Part shown: positions 1 through 4,383 of the stretch, piece after piece | Layout: the number at the start of each line of letters is the position of its first letter | How positions within the stretch are numbered: the first letter of the stretch is position 1 | Assembly (NCBI GenBank): GCA_964245495.1 | Contig: CAXTNC010000183.1 | Location: 1-6,523, forward strand | Reading direction: 5' to 3' | Length of the DNA stretch: 6,523 bases | Origin: LMUY01 sp964245495 | GTDB lineage: Bacteria; Pseudomonadota; Alphaproteobacteria; Acetobacterales; Acetobacteraceae | Translations under genes and position numbers: made by a program | The notes under the pieces: generated by a model | The model's input: the letters and a program-made list of their open reading frames with translations, nothing else | Databases searched by the model: none | What the model was told of the DNA's origin: nothing

Positions 1-5
1 GCCGG

Positions 6-10
6 GGAGG
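6..10 (+). promoter_or_regulatory. Shine-Dalgarno for the coiled-coil gene
   Basis: GGAGG lies 4 bases before the ATG at 15 and only 1 base before the in-frame GTG at 12. This favours the ATG at 15 as the start. The reading frame is open to the left window edge, so a longer protein starting outside the window is not fully excluded. Confidence 0.55.
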
Positions 11-14
11 GGTG

Positions 15-338
15 ATGGCTGAGGGGAACGGGGTCGATCTCGGGCCGATCCACGGGTTGCTGCTGGAGGTGTCGAAGACCGTCTCGCGGCATGACGCCGT
101 GCTGGAGCGTCTGGCAACGGAGGCGGGAAGGCAGGGAACGCAGCTGCAAGCAGTGGGAGCGCGGTTGCAAGCCGTGGAAGCCAACATGGCGACCAAGGCC
201 GAGCTTGCGGAGCTGCGGCAGGCCGTCAACGACTACCATGGGGCTGTCCTCAGCCAGGGCATCCTCACCTCCGAGCCTGAAGCCCGCGTCGGCCGGATCG
301 AGGGCCGCCTCGGCCTGCCGCCCTTCGTGCACGGATGA
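15..338 (+). CDS. Small coiled-coil protein of unknown function
   Basis: The product is 107 residues and I do not recognise a named family. Residues about 14-75 have hydrophobic heptad spacing, few helix breakers and an internal near-repeat (LQAVGA then LQAVEA, about 44-56). The MATKAELAELRQAV stretch (58-71) resembles the many small coiled-coil proteins of alphaproteobacteria. A shorter second helix with an EARVGRIEGRLGL pattern (89-101) sits near the C-terminus. There is no signal peptide or membrane segment, so a soluble oligomer is expected. The ATG at 15 is preferred because of the GGAGG before it. The stop overlaps the ATG of the serine hydrolase gene by ATGA (335-338), so the two are probably cotranscribed and translationally coupled. 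A scaffold or partner role for the hydrolase is inference only. Confidence 0.7.
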   Translation: MAEGNGVDLGPIHGLLLEVSKTVSRHDAVLERLATEAGRQGTQLQAVGARLQAVEANMATKAELAELRQAVNDYHGAVLSQGILTSEPEARVGRIEGRLGLPPFVHG

Positions 339-1453
339 CCGCCGCCATCGACGCCGCCCTGCACGCGGCCATGGGCGACGTGCCCGGCGCCGTCGCGCTG
401 GCCACCGACGGCCGCGGCACGCTGTACGAGGGCGCGTTCGGCGTCCGCCGGCTGGGGGCTGCGGAGGCCATGACGCCGGACACGATCTTCTGGATCGCCT
501 CGCTCAGCAAGGCGCTCACCACCGTGGCTGCGATGCAGCTGGTCGAGCAGGGCCGGGTCGCGCTGGACCAGCCGCTCGGCGCCGCCGTGCCCAAGCTCGC
601 CGGCTTGCAGGTGCTGGACGGCTTCGGGGAGGACGGCCAGCCCCGCCTGCGCCCCGCCCGGCGCGAGGTGACGCTGCACGACCTGCTCACCCACACCTCC
701 GGCTTCGGGTACGACTTCATCAGCGAGGACCTGGCCCGCTATGCCGCCGCGGCCGGCCGCCCGGCGATGGCCAGCGGGCTGAACGCCGCGCTGGAGGCGC
801 CGCTGCTGTTCGACCCGGGGGAGCGCTGGGAGTACGGCATCGGCGTGGACTGGGCCGGCAAGGTGGTGGAGGCCGTCAGCGGGCAAACGCTCGGGGCCTA
901 CCTCGCGCAGCACGTCACCGGCCCGCTCGGCATGGCGGACACCCGGTTCGGCTGCCCCGACAGCCCGCGCCTGGCCGCCATCCACCACCGCCTGCCGGAC
1001 GGCGCGCTGCGCCCCGGCGGCAACGGCCAGCCCGCGGCGCCGGAGCTGGAAAGCGGCGGCGGCGGGCTGTACTCCACCGCGCGCGACTACGGCCGGTTGC
1101 TTGCCATGCTGCTGCGCGGCGGCGACGGCCTGCTGCGGCCGGAAACGGTGGCGGCCATGGGGCGCGACCAGCTCGGCGGCATCGACGCCAGCCGGCTGCG
1201 CCACGTCATGCCGCCGCAGCCCCCGGGGATGTCGCATGGCTGGGGCTACGGCTTCGCCCTCAACGGCGCTCCCGGCCATGCCGGCCGCTCCGCGAACAGC
1301 CTGCTCTGGTCGGGCCTCGCCAACTGCTACTACTGGATCGACCCGGCGCGCCAGGTGGCCGGCGTGCTGATGGCGCAGGTCCTGCCCTTCGCCGACCCGG
1401 CCGTGCTCGCCCTGCTCGACGCGTTCGAGCGGGAAGTCTACCGCAGCGGCTGA
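335..1453 (+). CDS. Serine hydrolase, class C beta-lactamase / family VIII esterase-like
   Basis: This 372-residue protein has the penicillin-binding-protein/beta-lactamase fold. The nucleophile motif SxxK is S56-L-S-K59 (in WIASLSK). TLHDLLTHTSGF (113-124) is the usual conserved block. The second catalytic tyrosine is probably Y167 in WEYGIGVD, giving YGI where true lactamases have YxN. The third motif is W325-S-G in place of KTG. YxN loss plus WxG resembles family VIII carboxylesterases such as EstB more than penicillinases. GGGGLYSTARDY (241-252) is a typical family segment. There is no signal peptide, so the enzyme is probably cytoplasmic, again pointing to an esterase or amidase; the substrate is unknown. 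No Shine-Dalgarno is obvious before the ATG, which fits coupling to the upstream coiled-coil gene. The length is normal and the gene looks intact. Confidence 0.9.
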   Translation: MTAAIDAALHAAMGDVPGAVALATDGRGTLYEGAFGVRRLGAAEAMTPDTIFWIASLSKALTTVAAMQLVEQGRVALDQPLGAAVPKLAGLQVLDGFGEDGQPRLRPARREVTLHDLLTHTSGFGYDFISEDLARYAAAAGRPAMASGLNAALEAPLLFDPGERWEYGIGVDWAGKVVEAVSGQTLGAYLAQHVTGPLGMADTRFGCPDSPRLAAIHHRLPDGALRPGGNGQPAAPELESGGGGLYSTARDYGRLLAMLLRGGDGLLRPETVAAMGRDQLGGIDASRLRHVMPPQPPGMSHGWGYGFALNGAPGHAGRSANSLLWSGLANCYYWIDPARQVAGVLMAQVLPFADPAVLALLDAFEREVYRSG

Positions 1454-1460
1454 CGGCGCA

Positions 1461-1506
1461 GCCCCGCCGGCACGTCCCGGAGGCTGCCGGCCGGGCGCAT
1501 CTTTTG
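1461..1506 (+). terminator. Probable intrinsic terminator after the serine hydrolase gene
   Basis: GCCC-C-GCCGGC (1461-1471) pairs with GCCGGC-C-GGGC (1486-1496), a 10-bp stem with one C/C mismatch and a 14-base loop. CTTTTG follows at 1501-1506, four bases after the stem. The position, 8 bases past the hydrolase stop, fits the end of the two-gene unit. The T-tract is short and slightly displaced, so termination may be partial. Confidence 0.5.
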
Positions 1507-1613
1507 TATGCGCGCCTGCCGCTAGCATTGAGGGATTCCCGTCTCATATCCTGCGCAAGCGGGCGGAACATGACCGCCGCCGGATATCTTTGCCGCTCAA
1601 TGGGACGAAAGGC

Positions 1614-1619
1614 GGGAAG
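1614..1619 (+). promoter_or_regulatory. Shine-Dalgarno choosing the GTG start at 1628
   Basis: GGGAAG ends 8 bases before GTG at 1628 but only 2 bases before the in-frame TTG at 1622. The GTG is therefore the better start. No in-frame ATG exists between the upstream stop (TGA, 1571-1573) and the conserved part of the protein. Confidence 0.4.
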
Positions 1620-1627
1620 CGTTGGTT

Positions 1628-1888
1628 GTGCTGGACGAAGGCATCTCCCGTGAGGCGAGAGGAGGGTTCCGCCAGGGCCGCCGGCTATCCGACAAGATCC
1701 TGGTGGCGTTCCATCACGCCTGCGACGTGGATGACTTCGTGGTGGCGGACTGCCTGCTCCGCACGCTGGAGCTGATGCTGACGCGCCGTCCGCTTTCAGC
1801 CGACCTGGGCCGCCGCCGCAGCATCGAAAGCCTGGTCGCGGCGCACGAGCGGCTGTGGAACCTCCGCAACCCCGACACGGGGGGCTGA
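1628..1888 (+). CDS. Small conserved-looking alphaproteobacterial protein, function unknown
   Basis: From the GTG at 1628 the product is 86 residues. The core, residues 19-80, runs RLSDKILVAFHHACD (19-33), then LLRTLELMLTRRP (43-55), RRRSIESL (62-69) and VAAHERLWNLR (70-80). I recall close relatives annotated only as hypothetical proteins in Rhodospirillales-type alphaproteobacteria, which is why I take it as real; this needs a search to confirm. It is predicted to be all-helical, perhaps two or three helices resembling a TPR-like hairpin, with a basic middle and no signal peptide or membrane segment. It stands alone: a likely terminator lies upstream and the HPr gene converges on it from the right. 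The first 17 residues are less conserved-looking and the true start is uncertain. I assign no function. Confidence 0.7.
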   Translation: MLDEGISREARGGFRQGRRLSDKILVAFHHACDVDDFVVADCLLRTLELMLTRRPLSADLGRRRSIESLVAAHERLWNLRNPDTGG

Positions 1889-1973
1889 GCGCCGCGCCGC
1901 GCCGATCCAGCCTGCCAGGCCATGATGGCGGCTGAGGCGGAGCTGGCGGCAGGCAGCGCGCGGCCACGTCATG

Positions 1974-1995
1974 CTGGCGCAGCGGCCCGCGCCAG
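1974..1995. terminator. Hairpin between convergent genes, possible bidirectional terminator
   Basis: CTGGCGC (1974-1980) and GCGCCAG (1989-1995) form a perfect 7-bp stem with an 8-base loop. It sits in the 161-base gap between the stop of the small unknown gene and the stop of the HPr gene, where termination is expected from both sides. Neither side has a T-tract, so it may be Rho-assisted or only an mRNA 3' stabiliser. Short perfect hairpins are common in DNA this GC-rich. Confidence 0.3.
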
Positions 1996-2049
1996 GGTCC
2001 GGACGGTGATGCCGGAACCGGTCGCCAGCCCGCTCAGGCGGCGTCCCGG

Positions 2050-2343
2050 TCAATCCTGCTCATGGAAGCCGGCCTCGACCAAGGCCGTCAAGGCGGCCAA
2101 GGCGTCGGCGGCGTCCGTTCCGGTGGCCCGCAGCTCGATGACGGCGCCCTTGCCGGCGCCCAGCATCATCAGCCCCATGATCGACTGGGCCGAAACGGCC
2201 TGGCCGTTGGCTTGCACCTCGATGGCGGCGGCGAACCGCTCGGCCAGCGTCACGAACTTGGCGGCGGCGCGGGCGTGCAGGCCGCGGCGGTTGCATATGG
2301 TCGCCTGCGCAGCCAAGGAGGCGGCTGGCGGGCCGTCCGTCAC
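2050..2343 (-). CDS. ptsH: HPr phosphocarrier protein of a regulatory PTS
   Basis: HPr receives phosphate from enzyme I on a histidine and passes it to EIIA; HprK phosphorylates it on a serine. The 97-residue product has the active-site block NRRGLHARAAAKFV (18-31) with H23, equivalent to His15, and the regulatory block SAQSIMGLMMLGA (51-63) with S54, equivalent to Ser46; the offset of 8 is the same for both. An extra 8 or so residues precede the usual N-terminus. The start is GTG at 2343, ten bases after the EIIA stop, with no clear Shine-Dalgarno, so reinitiation or coupling is likely. No internal ATG would give an intact protein. It is the last gene of the hprK-rapZ-EIIA-HPr operon. Enzyme I, often encoded just after HPr in such clusters, is not found here: the next gene is convergent. 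Confidence 0.93.
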   Translation of the reverse strand: MTDGPPAASLAAQATICNRRGLHARAAAKFVTLAERFAAAIEVQANGQAVSAQSIMGLMMLGAGKGAVIELRATGTDAADALAALTALVEAGFHEQD

Positions 2344-2353
2344 GCGGGCACGC

Positions 2354-2779
2354 TCAGCTTCTGCCCGCGCCGTTGACCTTGCAGCCGTGCAGCACGTGGG
2401 AGGCGGCGGCGATGTACTTTCGCCCGGCCGCCTGGGCGCAGTCCACGCACTCGCCCAGCGGCTGGCGGGAGCGCACCTTGGCCAGCTTGACCAGCATGGG
2501 CAGGTTGACGCCGGCGATCACCTCGACCCCTGGCCGGTCCATCAGGGAGATGGCGAGGTTGGAAGGCGTGCCGCCGAACATGTCCGTCAGCAGCACGACG
2601 CCGTCGCCCTCGTCCACGCTGCATATGCTGGCGTGGATGTCCGCCCGGCGCAGCTCCATGTCGTCCTCCGGGCCGATGCATACGGTCGCCACGTGCTCCT
2701 GCGGGCCGACGACATGCTCCAGCGCCAGGCGAAGCTCTTCCGCAAGGCGGCCGTGGGAGACGAGGACGAGGCCGATCAT
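2354..2779 (-). CDS. PTS EIIA component, mannose (EIIA-Man) family
   Basis: This 141-residue protein is a stand-alone EIIA domain of the mannose/fructose/sorbose family, called PtsM, ManX or EIIA-Man-like in alphaproteobacteria. It starts MIGLVLVSHG, placing phosphorylatable H9 where EIIA-Man has His10. The family block LLTDMFGGTPSN is at 63-74 and the later VNLPMLVKLA at 91-100. It ends after the IIA domain, with no fused IIB domain as in E. coli ManX. No IIB/IIC/IID genes are nearby, so its job is probably regulatory phosphate acceptance from HPr. Its ATG overlaps the rapZ stop by 4 bases (2776-2779), suggesting translational coupling. It has four cysteines (34, 53, 111, 114) and a fifth at 133, which is cysteine-rich for a short cytoplasmic protein, with no evident metal motif. 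Confidence 0.92.
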   Translation of the reverse strand: MIGLVLVSHGRLAEELRLALEHVVGPQEHVATVCIGPEDDMELRRADIHASICSVDEGDGVVLLTDMFGGTPSNLAISLMDRPGVEVIAGVNLPMLVKLAKVRSRQPLGECVDCAQAAGRKYIAAASHVLHGCKVNGAGRS

Positions 2780-3693
2780 GGTCCGGTGGAGGCTTCCTGC
2801 GCCCGCATGGAGGCGTTGGGCAGGGGAGCCGCCTTTTGCAGCTCCCGGTGCGCCGCCGTGACGTGCCAGCCGCCAGCGCCCGCCTGGCCCCAGGCGGCCA
2901 TGCCGGCCGCCAGTTTCTCGACGATGAAGACGGAACGATGCCGCCCGCCTGTGCAGCCAACGGCAATGGTCACGTATTTCTTTCCTTCCTGCACGAAGCG
3001 CGGCAGGAGCAGTTGCAGCATGGACTCGATCTGGCCGAAGAAGGCGCTGAAGTCCGGATCGGCGGCGACATAGGCGGCCACGTCCGGGTCGGTCCCGGTG
3101 TTGGGACGCAGATGGGGATCATAGTGCGGGTTTCGCAAGAACCGCGCGTCGAATACCAGGTCCGCCTCCCGCGGCAGGCCGTGCGGGTAGGCGAAGGACA
3201 TCAGGGACACCGTGAGGCCCAGCCGTTCGGAGGAGAACCGGCTTTCCACCAGCCGGCGCAGGGCGGGCAGGGAGGTGTCGGACGTGTCGATCACCAGGTC
3301 CGCCGCTTCCCGCAGGGGCGCCGTCAGCGCCACCTCCTCCGCGATGCCGTCCACCACCCGGCCGCCCGGGGCCATCGGGTGGCGCCGCCGGGTCTCGGTG
3401 TAGCGGCGCAGCAGGGCGCCCTCGTCGGCGGAGGCGAACACCAGGTCCAGCTGCAGGCCTTGGTCCACGCGCAGCCGCTCCATGGTGGACAGCACGGCGC
3501 AGGCGTCGAAGCCGCGGCTGCGCGCGTCCAGGCCGATCGCGACGGCGCCTTCGCCGCGGCTGACCAGCTCCTCCGTCAGGGTCAGCGGCGGGTTGTCCAC
3601 CGCCTCGTAGCCCAGGTCCTCCAGCACGCGCAGGATGGACGACCGCCCGGCCCCGGCCAGCCCCGTCACCAGCACGACCCGGCGCGGCGTCAT
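2776..3693 (-). CDS. rapZ: RapZ/YvcJ family nucleotide-binding protein
   Basis: RapZ proteins bind nucleotides. In E. coli RapZ is an RNA adaptor that directs GlmZ sRNA to RNase E and so controls glucosamine-6-phosphate synthesis. The 305-residue product has an N-terminal P-loop, GLAGAGRS (11-18), then LEDLGYEAVDNPP (24-36) and a Walker B-like AIGLDARSR (52-60). The C-terminal domain has SFAYPHGLPREADLVFDARF (166-185), NPHYDPHLRPNTGTD (188-202) and the family hallmark GCTGGRHRSV (246-255). The P-loop has A13 and R17 where E. coli has S and K; the R is common in alphaproteobacteria as I recall it. The start is ATG at 3693, which overlaps the hprK stop by TCAT on the + strand (3690-3693); upstream in-frame starts lie inside hprK. 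It sits between hprK and EIIA, so PTS phosphorylation state may influence it, which is inference. Confidence 0.92.
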   Translation of the reverse strand: MTPRRVVLVTGLAGAGRSSILRVLEDLGYEAVDNPPLTLTEELVSRGEGAVAIGLDARSRGFDACAVLSTMERLRVDQGLQLDLVFASADEGALLRRYTETRRRHPMAPGGRVVDGIAEEVALTAPLREAADLVIDTSDTSLPALRRLVESRFSSERLGLTVSLMSFAYPHGLPREADLVFDARFLRNPHYDPHLRPNTGTDPDVAAYVAADPDFSAFFGQIESMLQLLLPRFVQEGKKYVTIAVGCTGGRHRSVFIVEKLAAGMAAWGQAGAGGWHVTAAHRELQKAAPLPNASMRAQEASTGP

Positions 3694-4106
3694 GCGAAGG
3701 CCCCGGCGAGCTGGCGCACCCGGCCCAGCGCGCAGTCCAGCGCCAGGGACACGCGCTGCGCGGCGGCGGGGCAGGCCGGGTCGATCCGCACCAGCGGCCG
3801 GCCGCACCCGGCGTGCGTCGCCGGCTGCGGCAGGCGTTCGCCCGGCCCCATCTCCACGGCCAGGGCCACGGGCGCGGACGGGGCGTAGGGCAGGCGGACC
3901 AGGCCCAGCCCGCGAACCTCCAGCAGGCCGGCCAGCGCGGGCGGCACGGACGCCACGCCATTCTCCAGCTCCACCCGGTCATCAGCCACGAGGCAGAAAC
4001 CCCGGTCCAGCAGGCGGAGCAAAAGGCCCGACTTGCCGGATCCGGAAGGACCCAGCAGCAGCACGCCATGGCCCTCGCGGGCAGCGCAGCTCGCATGGAA
4101 TTGCAT
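3690..4106 (-). CDS. hprK: HPr kinase/phosphorylase, short alphaproteobacterial form
   Basis: The enzyme phosphorylates HPr on the regulatory serine with ATP and can remove the phosphate again. The 138-residue product matches the C-terminal kinase domain only; the N-terminal domain of Firmicutes HprK is absent, as is normal in alphaproteobacteria. H4 probably matches the His preceding the P-loop in larger homologues. The P-loop is GPSGSGKS (19-26), followed by LVADDRVEL (39-47) with the metal/catalytic D42-D43 pair, and the HPrK signature EVRGLGLVRL (63-72). The residue after GKS is G27, where relatives I recall have Asp or Glu. The start is ATG at 4106; no other in-frame start precedes it closely and no strong Shine-Dalgarno is visible. 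It is the first gene of the operon; the chvG/chvI two-component genes often found upstream in Rhizobiales are not here. Confidence 0.9.
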   Translation of the reverse strand: MQFHASCAAREGHGVLLLGPSGSGKSGLLLRLLDRGFCLVADDRVELENGVASVPPALAGLLEVRGLGLVRLPYAPSAPVALAVEMGPGERLPQPATHAGCGRPLVRIDPACPAAAQRVSLALDCALGRVRQLAGAFA

Positions 4107-4379
4107 CGGGACAAGGATGTGAACCGCCGCGCGCCATAAAGAAAGCGCCTTGTGCCCCGGGATGCGCCGCCAAACGCGCGTAAATCCTGCAAACTGCCGA
4201 GCTTCGCCACGCGAGTTTGAACGCTCGCAAAGTGTTGCCGTCTGTTGCTAACGTGAGGCCGCAGTTATGCAAAACTTTGGTACGCACCCTTTCCCGGCCG
4301 CCGCGGCAGCCGCGCACCGGCCGGCGCGGCCGGACGGAACCGCATTCCGGCGCGGTGCGGAAAGTGCCAGAACGCCCTC
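4107..4379. other. Divergent intergenic region between hprK and ligA
   Basis: This 273-base region must hold promoters for both directions, but I find no convincing -35/-10 pair on either strand. Bases 4181-4280 are clearly more A+T-rich than the surroundings and hold three related words, TGCAAACT (4188), CGCAAAGT (4226) and TGCAAAACT (4268), plus TGTTGC twice at 10-base spacing (4233 and 4243). An inverted repeat GCGAG-N8-CTCGC lies at 4211-4228. The ligA-proximal half is GC-rich, with hairpins GCCGCGC-N8-GCGCGGC (4309-4330) and CGGAA-N5-TTCCG (4335-4349). The right part also encodes the possible 38-codon ORF. Confidence 0.5.
4255..4258 (+). promoter_or_regulatory. Possible Shine-Dalgarno for the ligA upstream ORF
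   Basis: GAGG lies 8 bases before the ATG at 4267, a good distance. By contrast, the nearest purine-rich match before the ligA ATG (GGAAAG, 4359-4364) ends 15 bases away, which is too far to be effective. Confidence 0.3.
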
Positions 4380-4383
4380 ATGA
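4267..4383 (+). CDS. Possible 38-codon upstream ORF or leader coupled to ligA
   Basis: An ATG at 4267 opens a frame of 38 codons whose TGA (4381-4383) overlaps the ligA ATG in an ATGA. The peptide begins MQNFGTHPFP, contains six alanines in a row (11-16) and then a basic Arg/Pro-rich tail; it matches nothing I know. For it: a GAGG at a good distance and the exact stop/start overlap with a gene that lacks its own Shine-Dalgarno. Against it: short length, low-complexity composition, and the fact that high-GC DNA has few stops, so a frame this long can occur by chance. If translated, it would deliver ribosomes to the ligA start. Confidence 0.25.
   Translation: MQNFGTHPFPAAAAAAHRPARPDGTAFRRGAESARTPS

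Noticed and set aside
233..1528. Long open frames on the - strand (431 codons) and in another + frame (520 codons, 91-1653) across the serine hydrolase
   Set aside because: The hydrolase frame carries recognisable motifs in order. The others are Arg/Pro/Ala or Gly/Ala-rich shadows without motifs.
1565..1591. EcfG-type stress promoter, GGAAC (1565) with CTTT (1588)
   Set aside because: The -10 element should be CGTT at 16-17 bases; here it is CTTT at 18 bases, so the match is too weak to call.
1796..2053. An 85-codon - strand frame downstream of HPr
   Set aside because: It overlaps the small + strand gene antiparallel, is Arg/Ala-rich and has no recognisable motif.
2836..3888. A 350-codon + strand frame opposite rapZ and hprK
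   Set aside because: It is antisense to two clear families and has Gln/Gly/His-rich shadow composition.
4233..4248. TGTTGC repeated at 10-base spacing as an operator
   Set aside because: Two six-base words are too little evidence on their own; I recorded them only in the intergenic description.
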